A DNA stretch of 64,000 nt from Brugia malayi (Eukaryota; Nematoda; Chromadorea; Rhabditida; Onchocercidae). Positions 36,970 to 50,871 of this stretch are shown piece after piece. The stretch's first letter is position 1. Each line of letters opens with the position of its first letter. The translations under genes were made by a program, and so were the position numbers. The notes under the pieces are model-generated. The model saw only the letters and a program-made list of their open reading frames with translations. It searched no databases and was not told where the DNA came from. The stretch covers positions 1,568,001 to 1,632,000 of the forward strand of contig NW_025062477.1 in assembly GCF_000002995.4 (NCBI RefSeq), given 5' to 3'.

Positions 36970-39900
36970 CTAAATACATTTCTTGATCTCTACATTTACA
37001 ATATCTCGGATGGCAGAAAAATTGTTGTCCTTCAAATGAATGTATTTTTCACCGCGTACTTCGACTATTTTAAAATATGTTGGACAAACTTCGCAGAGCA
37101 AATTAATAGCTGCTTCAATTTCCACTACAAAAAGAAAGTATCAGTAGTAATAAAATGGATAAGTTAAGCATAATTTAAGAGAAATTATGAAATAAAATAA
37201 ATGCCTCCACAAAATCACCATGTTCATTAGGAACTATTTAAAACTATGTCAAACAAATTTAACAAATTAATGTAAATTTATACCTTTCGAAATAATGCCA
37301 ATACTGAAAGCCAATTTGTCGATCAATTCCACAAATTTCATTGATCCAACTTTTTTCAAATTGTAGTAGCTAAAATTATGAATTTCTAAATGAATGATGT
37401 GATCATAGATATTCGTTTTTCTGCTTGCTGACTCTTACTTAAATTCTTCGAAGATATATACGAACGAAAGAAATAGACCGCATCAATCATATACACTAAT
37501 GATAATGAACACACTTTGACAATTTTCTAGAAATAATTGACCTAAGTAATACTACTTCCTATTTCTTGCGCTGATTATGAGTTGATTATAGAACGACCAC
37601 AGGTTAATCTCTTAATCTTTTGGGTCATTAAATTAAAATTACTATTAAGAGTGGGCAAACAAGATTTTGAGAAGGTAGGAAAAATCCGACGATAATTGAA
37701 TGAAAATCTCCAAAGTTCGCGGCAAAAATTAACCTTAATTTTCTCTTTTCCCCCTAACTTAAGGTGATGAAGATTCGAAGACAACGTATGGTATTTCCCG
37801 TGCAACAACATTAAATAGATAATGTACTAAAATTCAACTTTTTTCACAAAATTTGAAGAATACATTTAATTGACCTGCAAATGCACTGTAATAGCGAGTG
37901 AGAAATCCTCTCCAACCTTCCTTTTCTTTGTTCCATCTCGGGATTTCGCATCATTTCTCGCCGTTTCCGCTCTCGTTCTTTGGCTCGAATCTTAATAACT
38001 TGATTGGATTAGATTAATTGGAATTTTGAACAGAGTGTATTCCAGTTTAGAAATAATGAAATGTATACTCTTTCCAGGAGACTTGGTTTTGAAGTGTTCT
38101 TTGTTTCTACATATTTCTTCGGCGATAACGGTATGCATTTATCGGCAACAACAGCGACTTTCTTTTCTGGACTTCTGAGTTCCTTGATCACCATCTAGAA
38201 ATCATTCAATATTAAATTACCAAATGATGATGAATTATTACATCATCAATTTTGAAAATATTGCTGTACAACAGTAAATGTAAAAATGAACCTTAATTTT
38301 TTCAGGAAGCGTACTACTGCTATCAGGCACTGCTTTCAAATATTCTCGCATCGTTTCAGGTTGACCAGCATCACCTTTCGGCATTTCAGGTAACTTCGCA
38401 GGTGTGATGTCAACCACAGCGTCAAGGTCGAAATCCGGATGGTATCTTGGAAGTTGTTCATCAGGTGAAATTTCAACTGAAACATCATTCAGAACAAATG
38501 TAATTAACCATCGGGCAAACACTGAAAACTAACTTAGCGTTAAAGAAAAACCAATTATTACAATTATAAAGATTCCGTAGCTCATAAGGCTTTCTGAATA
38601 CAATTTACATAAAGAAACGCTGGAAAGACAAGTCAAAAACAAACTTCCTTCATTCTTCAAAAAAGCAGCATGCTGTATATTTACCAGCTTGCGCAAACGA
38701 CTTTTGAATTCCAGTTTCCGATGTAAGCGACGACTTTCTAACTTTGGAGGACACCTGCAGAGAAATTATAGAGTACAGTAAAATTATACAGCATTTATAC
38801 CGGACTTACAATACCTATTATAATCAAAATGCTTGACTCCATTTTTACAAGAGTTTATGGAGTAACTAGTACATACCTAGTAACCATATTTGATCCAGAG
38901 GGTGATTTGGTTGGTGATTTCATTATAACTCTTCTAGGTGACGAGGGTATTGGATTCCGGGCAAGTGAAACTAAAGGAACTTTGCAAGGTGAACCCAATG
39001 TTGATTTGACCGGTGAAGATTTCGATGAAGAAGTTTCTCTTACATGTTTTTTCTGTGGAAGAACAAGGTCTGCAAAACAAAAAGAAAAATATGGTGATTC
39101 CTTCTTCCTAAAAATGATTTTGCTCTTACGTTCAATTTCAGTTCCATTCGAAATCGTAAACTTTTGAAAGATTATTTAACTTGATTTTGAAGGATTAAGT
39201 ATTTAACATTGAAAAAATTATGTTACCGTTGACAAGATTTGGTTCAATCACATATTCATATTCTTTGTGATTACAATGTCTGCCACCAATCGGCATCCAA
39301 CGTCGCTCACATCGAATGTTATACGATTCAGGATATATCGACAGCATCATTGCAAACTGCTGCTCATCGTAGTTGCTAAAAATTCATCCAACTACATCGA
39401 AACTTTTTTAACTGCAAGAAATACAGTATGAATCATTTTAAATCTATTCATTATTCAAATCACTTTTTACATGCAGATCAATTGAATACCTTTTCAATTG
39501 ACGCTGAACATTAGTCATCACTTCATTCAATGTAATTCGTTTCCCTTGCGTTTCTAGCCAAGAAACAACCTAAAATCGACTAAAACTTGATTCTGGAATC
39601 TGAAAATGCATATCTAGCCTCATTGATATTATTACTACCATGCAAGAACTTTTTATTGACAGCATTTTTAAATGCTCCATCTCTATTGCAAGTATTACAC
39701 AAGCATAAATTCAGATTTGAAACGAAACCAAAAATTTCGAGCCATACCAATTAATTGTTTAAACTACACAGATTAACAATTTCTAAGTAGACAAATAAAT
39801 TAAGGTTGATCAGATTGATTTGTCCAAAACTAAAACAGCTTTTCTGTTTAATTAGCTTATTTTTCTTAAAATACTTTCAAAAAGTAACTTGCCATTTCTG

Positions 39901-41111
39901 TGTAATCGAACAAGCGTAGTAACCGTTCATATTTTGTAGGAAGTGGAAATGTATCAATTACACTCGAATCTGTGCTGTTTTTGATGCTTTCGACCAATTT
40001 TACTGCGCTCGGTAAAATGCTAAAGCTTGCATCATTAAAATGGGTTAAAAAATTACATGCAATTTTTTATAAAATAAACAACAGCATACAGTATCTGACA
40101 TATTTTAACCAAAAATTAAGCTGGAGATGGTCTTATACGAAATGACATAGCTTATATTAGAGTAAAGTGTCATGCGTAACGACTGTTAAAAATAAAGTTA
40201 AGAAAAGTAGCTGTTACGAAAAACTAATATTATATTCAAAATAAAACTAACTCCAAATCAATTTTATCTTCTTTATTCGTTTCAGTTTCGCAGGGTACCG
40301 CAAAAGCAACATTCACCAAATCATGCTTAATTTCATCATACATTTGTTCCCGCTTTTCTTTTGAATCAGTTTCTGTCATTTCCTTTCTTGGACACCTAGA
40401 GATCTTGCTGCTTCCCGCAGGTTCCGAACTGGATTTAGCATCATTATCATTCTCCTTTACCTTATTACTCTTCTGGGCGACCTCTGTCTCACATGTCACT
40501 GGCAAAACCCATTCTTGATCACCGCTGTCAGTTTCCTTTTCCGGTATTTGCGGTGATTTTAAACGAGCCACTTTTTTTGGTGATTCCAAAGTATGTTTAA
40601 CAGTTTTTGTCTGCAAAAAATTATTTTCAACCCAGAAATTCAACTGTTTAGATGCAAAATCCACCTTGACTACAGAGGATATAATGATAACTCTTTGTAA
40701 AAATGCGGCAGATAGTACAATGTAGAACTGCAGCTTAAGTGGAAAAAAATAATGGAAAGGAAACATTTTAGCTGAAGAAAATGCTCTGAAACACTGTTAA
40801 AACTGTCAAACAATATTAATGGCTAATACCGGGATTTCTTCCGGATTGCACGCAGTTTCTCAACCATATTAAACAACAAAGAAAACCTATTGGTCTTTGT
40901 GTAATCTTCAAAAGAAAATTTCAGCTTATAATCTACTAACCTCATCATTTTCGGTAAATACCTTAAGACGTTTAAATTTCTTGGCTGAATCACGATGAAT
41001 GGTCCGAAAGTATTCCACTACTTTTTTTTGACCACCAGACGGTGATGATGTAGCAGGACAGACCATTTCTTCTGCTGCCCTGCTTTTCGTACGTACTTTT
41101 CTGACTGACAT
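36970..41111 (-). CDS. cdt-1: DNA replication licensing factor CDT1
   Basis: Twelve exons join in phase to 602 aa: 41111-40941, 40610-40252, 40019-39893, 39569-39490, 39375-39227, 39069-38885, 38754-38685, 38476-38292, 38194-38069, 37990-37875, 37369-37284 and 37124-36970 (TAG). CDT1 loads MCM2-7 onto origins with ORC and CDC6 and is restrained by geminin and by proteolysis. Landmarks: a PIP-box-like motif Q28-KKVVE-YF35 near the N-terminus; an RxL-type sequence ARLKSP at ~73; the geminin/MCM-binding winged helix (LPLPTKYERLLRLFDYTEM, then VVSWLETQGKRITLNEVMTN, then MMLSIYPESYNIRCERRW); a Ser/Pro/Lys-rich linker with several SP sites; and the C-terminal winged helix (RLERISHSLL..MKFVELIDKL..CPTYFKIVEVRGEKYIHL). 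Donor choices to note: ATG/gcaagt at 39892 is a GC donor, and ATG/gttact at 38884 was preferred over a nearby gtatgt because only it keeps the frame. Identification is firm. Confidence 0.9.
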
Positions 41112-41596
41112 TTCTGAAGGAAAAAGAAAATTCTCGATTTACCACAGAAATATTGAAAAAGATCTTTACAAAAATACATAAAGATACACTCCACATAAGA
41201 TACACTCCACTTTTGGCCCGAATATTTTTTGCTTCGTAAATTACACCACTAAAATTATTTATGATACAAATAAAAATGAGCTTAACTTCTTTTCTTATCA
41301 CTAATAATACCTAATAGAAAAAATAGTTTCGATATGAAATATTCTTATTCTGGATTAAATTTGCTACATTATCAATGTTTGAAATTAAAACTTTTAATAA
41401 ATAGTAATATGTAATAAACAAACAGAAAAGATATATGGATAATACTGACTATAATTTCAATCAAAAAAAAAAAAAAAAAGAAACGCGTTACACTTTTCAT
41501 AAATCAATAGAATTAAAAATCAAAGCAAAAAAAAGAATGAGATTGCTATGAACTCTTCTGTAACTTATTAATTAGTTTTGGCTTCTGGATAGACAT

Positions 41597-41627
41597 AACA
41601 CACACACACACAGAGAGAGAGAGAGAG
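41597..41627. repeat. (CA)n(GA)n compound microsatellite
   Basis: A CA run passing directly into a GA run. Confidence 0.9.
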
Positions 41628-42727
41628 TAGTGGAAAAATCTTAAATCCTGCGGGAATTTCCCTGAAATGTAATAATTTTCCCTTTTATGCTAAATTAAAT
41701 GAGCAATAAAATTTGAAAGAAATTTTGTGTAACTTCTCGAGAAGTTAATCTAACAAATATTCAACTCTCATCTATCCTCCATTATGACCATTACCATTAC
41801 CATTACCGCCCCAGAGACCATTGCCGCCTCATCTTCGCTCTTCCTATCATCCAATCTTGAATTCAAATCATCCCTTAGCCGCCGCATCTTTTCACTCCAA
41901 TGATCAATACTCCTCAAAGTGGTCTCACAACGAAAACGCTACCGTAACTGCATGAAGCGATAGCCAAGATAGGGAGAGATGTGGGATGAGGCCAGGACAG
42001 GATAAAGGCTTAAAATATAAGTATACCATTTGCTTCCCTCCCTCCCTCTCTCTCTACCTCTCTCTCTCTCGGAAAGAATTGTTTACTTACTTGAACTTTC
42101 ACCTTGAATTTATAACTTTGCAATCGCTATTTATGTGTATGTATTTCATTTATTAAAATTTATTAATGTCGTCTCAAAAGCTTCTTTTGTCTTCATTTAC
42201 AAGACGATTGTGGTTTATTTTCGAAGAAGATTGGAAATTTGCAAATTTCGAATGATTGAGAATGCGAATCTAAATTTTATATAAAAAAATATCTAAAATT
42301 TGCAGCAGCTAAAATCCAACAAATATTTTAACTTATATCTTTTTTTCCTCTTTCCCACTTTATCTTCAATTTACTATTACTATTAACTGGTATATGATGC
42401 TAACGATCGATTTTATCATTCTCTATCCTACATTATGAAAATAGACCTTTAACTCTGTACTCTTTTTTACTTATTAATGTTAATTTAATGTTTTTTTTTT
42501 TATAGATATTGTCCCTAGACAATAACAAAGAGAACTGCTATTCTATGAGTCTAAGAAACCAAATCTTGCCACAAACAAACGATTGCTGAAATCGTCCCCT
42601 TCAACATAAATTTGTACTTTAGTTCTTTTGTCTGATGATTTCAGAAACTACGATGTAATTTTCCTGATTGCGCTCGACAGACCGAAAAAATGCCAATACT
42701 TGCCAACACAATTATTGTTGCTTAGCA

Positions 42728-42748
42728 GACACACACACACACACACAT
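42728..42748. repeat. (CA)n microsatellite
   Basis: About ten CA dinucleotides followed by an A-rich tract. Confidence 0.9.
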
Positions 42749-43364
42749 ACATACAAAAAAAAAAAAAAAGAAATTATTTTTGGACTCAATCAAAATTTTG
42801 CATGGATATCAGCATCAGCAGTAACAACCATCTATATCTAATCTATACATTTCATATAGAATAAATCTTAGTCAATTTTATTTCAAACATTTAATGATTT
42901 TGTATGCATTATATAAACAACGACCCAACAGAATATCTTTGTATGTTTTAATTTCGTCAAACTATTTTAGCGAATAAAATGCAGTAATTCATCCAGCATA
43001 GGAAATTTTTTCCTACAGATAAGCAAATTTAAGATGCTTACCTGATCAATAATTCAAATTCCATATAGTAAATTGCTACGATAGATTTTTCACAATCTAT
43101 TATCACAATATGCTCTTAATTCATGCTTATATTTCTCTCGCTGCAATAAGCATCCACTAAAAAGTAGCAATTAATCATGCTTTCATCTTGGAGTAAATCC
43201 ATTTAGCCTAAATGATGTTTCACATCTTAATCGATGAAGAAAAAAAAAAATACAATTTCCAAATCTTATTCCGCAAATGAAACGTGTGTGTTTTGAAACG
43301 GTGTATAATTCTTTCTTACACTTCAAAAATGCTAATATTCAACAACACAACATAAATATATAAT

Positions 43365-43404
43365 ATACATGACATATATGTATATGTTTATATATGTCAT
43401 GTAT
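43365..43404. repeat. Perfect 15-bp-stem hairpin with a 10-base loop
   Basis: ATACATGACATATAT at 43365-43379 is followed, after GTATATGTTT, by its exact reverse complement at 43390-43404. It is intergenic and no T-run follows directly. It may be a cruciform-prone site or chance in AT-rich DNA. Confidence 0.8.
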
Positions 43405-43929
43405 TTTTACAAATAAATTTGTCAATTTGAAACATGCAAATAAAAACTAGTGTAAACTAAATCTAAATAATGAAAAGTAAGAATAAATTTCTAGACAAGA
43501 GAGAGAGAGAGTAAAGGTAGAGAGGAAACAGAAGAAATAAGACAGAAAAAACAGTGCTGCTTAATGATGTTTTTCAATAAATCAATTAAATGATGTCTTT
43601 TTTAAATAAATACCAAATGAAGGATGGACAAGGAATGAGATTTCCATTGAATAAATTCCACTATCTTTTGCTGTTTTTTGTTTTAACCTTTCATTTGCCA
43701 ATTTTTAAACAATATCGAAACAAACAAACACGTTTATTTAAAACAATACAAGAACTTTGTTCCATCTTCCATACACCTACATTAAAGAGGCCTTTACATT
43801 TTTTTTCTTCCCTTGGGTTCTATACGATCTTGAAAATTAGAAATTCCAACAGATCCATTTTTTTGGAAGGGTGGCTTCAGTTGCTATTCTATGCTTATTA
43901 TTTCCATACCTTTCCACAACCCTCCGTTA

Positions 43930-46900
43930 CTACACAAACAAAAGAAGTACTAATTGAGATGAGAGACCCGTGATAATTTCATCCTTTATTTTTTCAACCT
44001 TTTCCTCCTCCTCTTCAGATTTCGTGCTCATCGATCGATGTGTAATCATATCCGTACTATGATTCATTGGAATTAATGTACAACCACTAACAACAATATC
44101 TACATTATTAGCAGATGCAAATGTAGACTTAGCAGGGGAAGTGGTAGTAGATGTTTGCTGTAACAATGATGAGGATGATGGTGACGGTGATGATGATGAA
44201 GGTTTGCTGATATGATTATTACTATCATCATTTTTCATATTGCTTGTAACGGCACAATGAGTATTTGTATCACAAACTGTTTCGCAAAGTACTGGAACAT
44301 AAACAACCGGACGTGAATCAAATTGTGAACGATTCTCATTAAATTCTTTCATTGAAAGCCATCGTAAATGTGACGAGAAACAACCATCTTCATGCTGTCG
44401 ACAGTCTGTCAGTAAGCTGTCATTACTTCGAACCTGTTCGGTACACTTCCGACTATGACATCTATTACCTCGAACAGTCATCGCTGCACTACCACCAGAA
44501 TTTGGTCGTTCAATACCGGTCGCCGTATTAAGCCTACTACGTCCATAAGTAGCCTCAGTAACTGGAACTCGACATGATAATGAGGAGCACGTGAATGATG
44601 CACGCATATCGAATGGGTTACAATTAGGCGGTGCTCGAATCCACCTTTCATTCTCTTCCTTCGGTACCAAACGTTCCTGAAATTGAAAAAAAAAAAACAG
44701 TAGTCCACGAAAAATTTCCACAGAGCTTCTGATATGCTCACTATAGGTTATGCCAAATAAATAATGCTCCCAAAAGTCTTTTGGAATTTTTGTTTGCAAA
44801 TTTTAGTCTTCAATTTGTGTTTCATAGATGTTATATTCGTCTGCTTCTATTTAATTGCCTTTGTTTTTTTCTGTTTTTCTTTTCTTTCTTTTGTTTTCGA
44901 TATGCTTATGAATCAAAACTGCTAAATCACTGCTGACTCATCGTAGACTTCAAAATCCTTGACTCATCAGCTATTCTTACTTTCTCTCTTACCTTAGACT
45001 AATCCTTACGACTAAGGAAAAAAATCTCGCAGACAGTTCTCACTTTTTTGAAAAAGAAAAAAAAATGATGTTAAAATATTTTTGCAAAATTTTGTTTACA
45101 TGAAAAATTTCTAACGAAAAGAAAAACTAATGGTGTTCATTAATGTATCTTGACGGGATGCAACGTATAATCATTATATGCTGTCCACATCGTCTGCCAT
45201 TCAAACTGTCTGTCTTATCAGCTAAATTTACAGCTTCTATTTCCATTTGCAATACAAATATATAATTAAGAATGAAAACGGAGAACGAAAAGCTCGTAAA
45301 AAGAGGGGTTGAAAAATTCGGGTGAATAATTTGATGATAATGCCGCTACACTCATGCAAGGATCAACAAAATAGAAACCGACAGCTAGCCATTTTTAAAA
45401 TAACCCTCTTCTTCCCTCCAAAATACATTTCATTTTTCAAATCAAACAATTATCTAAGATATCAGAAACTCACAACATCCGGTCCAGAAAAAAAAAAAGA
45501 AAGAGAAAAATATGGTATAAATGATTTTCAAGCAAATAAAAATAATAGGGAATGAAAAAAAAAAAAAAAACAAAAATGAATTATAAGTCCAACTATTTAT
45601 TTCTACACATTTTACATGCAATGAAATACTGCAAAGAAGCGCCTAATGAATTCCATCTGTTCCTTATTTGCCATCATCTTGTCTGCTGATGTAAAAGAAC
45701 AATGACTTCCTAAACAATGAATAGGAAGCGTTTACCCTGGAACGATGAAGAATGAAGCAATTTTTTAGCATCTTAAAATATATTTTATAAGTAATAAACA
45801 AACAATCAATATTCTTGGAAGGAAATGTCACGAGGAAGGAAGAAATGAATCATAAAGCTTTAAGCAATCTACTTCAAACAAAAACCGACCTATACATATG
45901 CTATCACAGAAAATCAGCAACAATCAGATAATGTCGAGAAAATGGTTCCTTTTTTCCTTGTTTTTTTGCTGTTTTCCTCATTCTAATACAGATATGTCTA
46001 TAATTTTCCCTATATTTTAGATAAATAAATCAAGCATTCTTTTCCAGTACTTTAATATACGATTTTTCACGTTCGCTGTTAGTTAGCTGATAAAATAGTT
46101 ACTTCAATCCATTTTGCTTTAAGTTTTAGATTCAAATGTTGCTCAAATTTGTTAGTCTGGAAATCAAAAATCTATTCGTTTTATCGTCTAGATGCATTCA
46201 AATTCTGTCAACAGTGTAGGGATGAATCACTACACAATATTTAGAACCGTAAATTTTATACATTTTCTTTAATAATAAGGCAATTTTTTCTTCACTCCAC
46301 CAACAAACCACAGATGAAAGAATGGATGAAAAATGTAGGAAAAATATAGAAAAACGGAAGGAAAGACGACTACAGGTCTTCCTGTCGCCGTTTTTATGAA
46401 AGATTCATCCCATTTTCTGCCTTCTCACCTCTTCCAATATTTATGACGAGATGTCTGGTCTCTTTTTCTAGTTACAAACGAAAAAAATTTTCAGCCGTCT
46501 ATAAATCACCAGACGATAAGACGATATAAGTGCTGTTCTACTCCTTCTGGAATAACTTCACCGAAAATGTTCTATCCAATGGAATCTAACAAAGAGTACA
46601 ATGGAAAAAATGACTTAATAGTTAACATGATAATCCTTTTGGAAACGAGAAGATTCGCGTGCGGATAAGTTGACGTGTGGTCACATCACTGACCTGAGAT
46701 GAATGCTGAATAAATCTAATAAAATTATTTTCAGTGCAAAATTACTTTTGTAACTAACGCAAATGTAATGTCTGATAATCTTTATGTGAGCGATGAAATT
46801 GGAGGATTGCAAAGTGAACAAATAAATGAGGAAAGGAGTAGACATAACATTACTGCTCTCAACTGCAATCATGGCAGTACTAAACGATGTTTATAATTTG

Positions 46901-49050
46901 GTGAATCGATTCAGCTACAGGAATGTTCGACCTTATTCAACAATTTTTAGTTATTCATGAAAAAAAAAAAAAAAGAGCATGAGCTAAACTTAATTCTTGC
47001 CATCAAAGAATTTTAAAATGATTGTCATTCCTAAAGGAAAAAAAAAACCTTATTACAAAGTCGAAAAATTTCGATTCAATAGTGAGAAAACAAAATAAAC
47101 AAGCCAATTATTGGACGAAAATTACAATACTTTTGCAACCTGCATAAAATGAAGGAAATGTTATCAGAGAGAAATGCTTGTTAGATCAAATCTAAGAATA
47201 ATGGATAAAACACAAATGAAGAACAATTGCTTAAAGGAATAAAAGAACAGTGAATTGCTTAAAGGCACAAAGAGAATTTTTAGCTTATCAGATTCAAACA
47301 AAATTACTGCCATGTTAACTACAAAATATGTGCCTAGTGAAGGATGAAACAGTGGGTTTTGGTATGCCCTGAGGTACAGGAAAGTCTCATTTTTGTACTT
47401 AAATTAATCTTTAATACAATAGTTATCACTGAAAAGCGGCTTAAAAATCAACAGAAAAAAGTTACCATACCGTGCGAAAAAAACTCTTTTCACCGTCGGT
47501 CAGGAAAACAGCTGCTGGATAATTAGTATGCTGGAAAAAGCTGCAAGATGCTGAAGAAGTTGTTGGTTTCTGCTTTTGCAAGTGGTACAAATATTCGTTA
47601 CCGTCACTTGGTAAAGTAAACGTTTTTACCGGTGATTTTATCAAGTGTAGCTCTTTTTGCAAAGTAGTGCTACCAGTGTTGTGGCAGGAATCAGAAATAT
47701 CAGAATTTGAAAATACCGTGACAGTAGGAAGTGAAGTATTTGCTTGTACTGATGATGATAATAATGCAGGTGCTGCAACTGACACGGCTGTAGCGGAATG
47801 CGGATTCGCCTGAATGATATTCTGGTGGGAATTTTGTCGTAAAGGGAATGAGATGACAGATGACAAATCACTGTTGTTGGCAGTAGTGATGTTGCTGGTG
47901 CTAGTTAGAGTCCGTGTTGTTGCACATCCCGCTCCACTACTTATACTTAGTCGACTGACAAAAGAACTCAACTTTGCCCTATAATAAGTGAGGAGATCAG
48001 TAATTATGAATAAAAAAAAGAACAATAATTACACGAAAATATTGGTCAATTTTTGAGCCCATTATGAACTTCTCTCATAGTTAAGGATTAAAGAGTAACG
48101 TAGACTGAGAAAATACGCTACAGTAGCGAGAGGAAGCGTAACAGCTGGATGATGCTAACACGTAGTGTGATGCATTCTTGGAGGGTTCAAGCATGTCGAG
48201 AATGAATCCAAGCACGTTTCTCAACAGATCATTCGAACCATAAACAAGTCCGATCAAATGAAACCTTGTGAATAGTTATCCATGATAATCAGTTATCTTT
48301 TTGCAATAAGATTTTTCCATGAAATATTGCAGATAAACTTGCACTAAATATTCTTTTTAATTAAACTATGATTTGCATCCAATGCTTTTGAGAATATTTC
48401 GAGCAACTGATGCCCATTATTAAGCTAGTTCCTAAAGTCTACTCAGAAAGTCAACCAATGTTTTTCTCATTTCTAGCTTATATCAAAATGTAAAAATGGT
48501 AATATTCCTTACATTAGTTTCTCGATTATTTGGAAGAAAATACTGGTAACTTTAAATAATAGCAGTCATTGAAAAGAAGTCCATTTTAAGGAATTAAGTT
48601 AACTTTATCCATCAAAGGGAAACAAACACACTGTTATGACATTATAAATGGATGCAAATACAGAATAGGAAGAATTGAAGAAGCAACTAACCTCGCAATT
48701 GCAAAAATTGAACTTCGTTGACGTTGCGACAATTTTTCCAGTTTTTGTTTGCTAAATGTAGCAGCTGCGGGAGTGCAACTGTCGCATCCAATCTCTCCCG
48801 TAGTCTCTTTCTTCGAATCGCACGAGGAAATCTCCTTTGAATGAAATTGTCGTTGTTGGCAATCGCGTTGATACGATATAGGAGTTGTTGAGTGCTGCAG
48901 CTGCAGCTGCCGTTCGTACTCGTGCAGATCGGGTCGACTGTAACGTTCAGGGCAACAGGCTGCCGCTTGCGGTTCATCCAGTCTGCTCCACCGTCTTTCT
49001 CCTATAATTACTCGTTCACCTCTTCCTCTGTTCTTCTTGTTTGTTGACAC
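43930..49050 (-). CDS. Unrecognised Ser/Thr-rich protein (5' end unresolved)
   Basis: Three exons join in phase: ~49050-48692, 47978-47471 and 44676-43930 (stop at 43930), at least 537 codons. The upper limit is uncertain: the frame is open back to a stop near 49095 and has no ATG, so at least one 5' exon is missing. The first exon is Gln/Cys/Arg-rich and ends LEKLSQRQRSSIFAIARAKL across the splice. The second is Ser/Thr/Asn/Ala-rich low-complexity sequence. The third has scattered Cys (CNPFD, CSSLSC, CETVC), a poly-Ser stretch and an EEEEEKVEKIKDEI segment before a hydrophobic end. No signal peptide, membrane segment or catalytic motif is visible. It looks like a largely disordered, perhaps regulatory, protein. 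Exon joins are supported by phase (RT/ERL; AG/G) and by good splice sites. Confidence 0.65.
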
Positions 49051-50347
49051 GATACTATGACCTTTAGTGACGTCTGACCCCTCCTCGAACCACCTCTATC
49101 CCTTCAAATGTACACATTTTCAGAGACTTATAACCATGCAAAATATTGCAAAAATATTCGCCCATATGACATCTAATAGAAAAAAACCATATGTACCATT
49201 GCAACCCTCGAGACTTACCCTCGAGACTACCCATTACCCCCCCTCCCCCACCCTCCCAATCCCTCAGACGGAATGAGCGAGCATCACAACCTCAAAAGAC
49301 GGCGTCGTCCATCGTCTGATTGCTGAATTCAAATTCTCTCCCTCTGCCTCTCTGCCGACTAACCTCTTGTCCGTCCGTCAGGTGGTATGTTCTCTGTCTG
49401 TATGCCTCTCTCTTCCATCTCCTTGCTCACTTCAACAGTATGTCACTCACGCCAACAAAAAAATTGACTATCTCTCGTCTACACTCCGAAATGTTTTTCT
49501 CTCTAATTCACACGAAAACTATGAGTAGACCTTATTCCTATTCCCTATTATCTGCACTATCTCGACACTCCCACTCATTTACACACTCACATTTGTCTAT
49601 TACTTCCCTTTCACCGAAACAAGTAATGCTGGAAAACATTGTGATCAACAACTGTTTCTTCATTTTCTTTTTTTTTTTTTTGCATTAAGCATCACATTGC
49701 ATGCAAAGGTGCGCATGCATGCATGCATGCAGCAAGTCACACTGCACGATCTTAGATCTTAGGTCCTTTCCTCTATGAAACAAGCAAGTTGACTGATACA
49801 GACAATAATTACATTTCACGAATGTCCTGAATCAATCAGTCAACAGTTGAACTCTGACCTCAGTTCAAGTTAGTACAGCCAATACTGTAATTAATTATAC
49901 CTTATCTTATCACTAAATACAGTTAAATCATTTTTACAATGAAGCAACAATCACTGCCATTCATTGATATTATTTCAATTTCTCTCTACAGGTAAACAAA
50001 TCCATTCAGTAATTTAAATATTTCAAAAATTTTTCTCTTTCACAAATATTATTGATATATGTTAATTTATTATGTAAATATGGAAATGAAAAGAGAAAAT
50101 TATAATAAAGGAAAAAAAAAAACTACCTAAGATAAGATTACCTGTAATTAAACATTTATCTTATCAGTGATCAATAAAAGTTAGTGATAGTGATAAATGT
50201 TAGGTGATAGTGATGATTAAAATGATAATCACATTGACATTACCGTTTAGTTTACTTCTAAAAGTAATGTTTAGAAGAAAGAGTGCCATACTACTTCTAT
50301 TAGCAATTTGATAAATTGAGAAGAATGAGGGACTGAATAGATTTATA

Positions 50348-50386
50348 AGAGAGAGAGAGAGAGAGGGAGGGAGAGAGAGAGAGAGG
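50348..50386. repeat. (GA)n microsatellite
   Basis: A GA dinucleotide run with GGGAGG interruptions. Confidence 0.9.
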
Positions 50387-50823
50387 TGGAAAAGTATAGT
50401 GAATAGCAGAAAAATAACATCAATATACAAAGGAAATGATGATAAATTTCTTATTTTGGATAATTTTTCTTTGCTTTCTTTTGCATAATTTTCATCTTAT
50501 CATTGTATCACTTATCACTTTCATATCAATCATAACATTATGATATTATCTTATCATTATCTTATCATTATCATTATATCATTTATCACTTTCATATTGA
50601 TCATAATATTATGATATTATCTATTACATAATATTAGAAAGATTATCAGAGAAGAATTATTGATATTTTTTTTTTTATAAATAATCATCTATCATTGTGT
50701 TATGCAAGAAACAAAATACATTTCTAATGCAATTTTCCAAGAGAAAAAAAGAAAGAAGAAGCAAATTTGTGCAATCTAGGCCAATAAACTTGGCCATAGC
50801 CTAGTCGATCATCATCATTATCA

Positions 50824-50836
50824 TCTCTCTCTCTCG

Positions 50837-50870
<34 letters not shown>

Positions 50871-50871
50871 T
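50824..50871. repeat. (CT)n microsatellite
   Basis: A CT dinucleotide run with two interruptions. Opposite in strand sense to the GA tract 450 bp away. Confidence 0.9.

Larger units (their letters stand above)
41112..43929. other. Intergenic region: cdt-1 upstream DNA and 3' flank of the next gene
   Basis: It contains CA/GA and CA microsatellites, a C/T-rich stretch at 41760-42070 with ATTACC repeats that may mark the cdt-1 promoter side, and a perfect hairpin at 43365-43404. No coding exon is supported. The 127-codon plus-strand frame at 43590 is judged spurious. Confidence 0.55.

Noticed and set aside
43590..43973. 127-codon plus-strand frame with hydrophobic start
   Set aside because: Antisense to the end of the Ser/Thr-rich gene and its 3' flank, with no homology recognised and A/T-driven composition. 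A tandem pair of start codons is not enough support.
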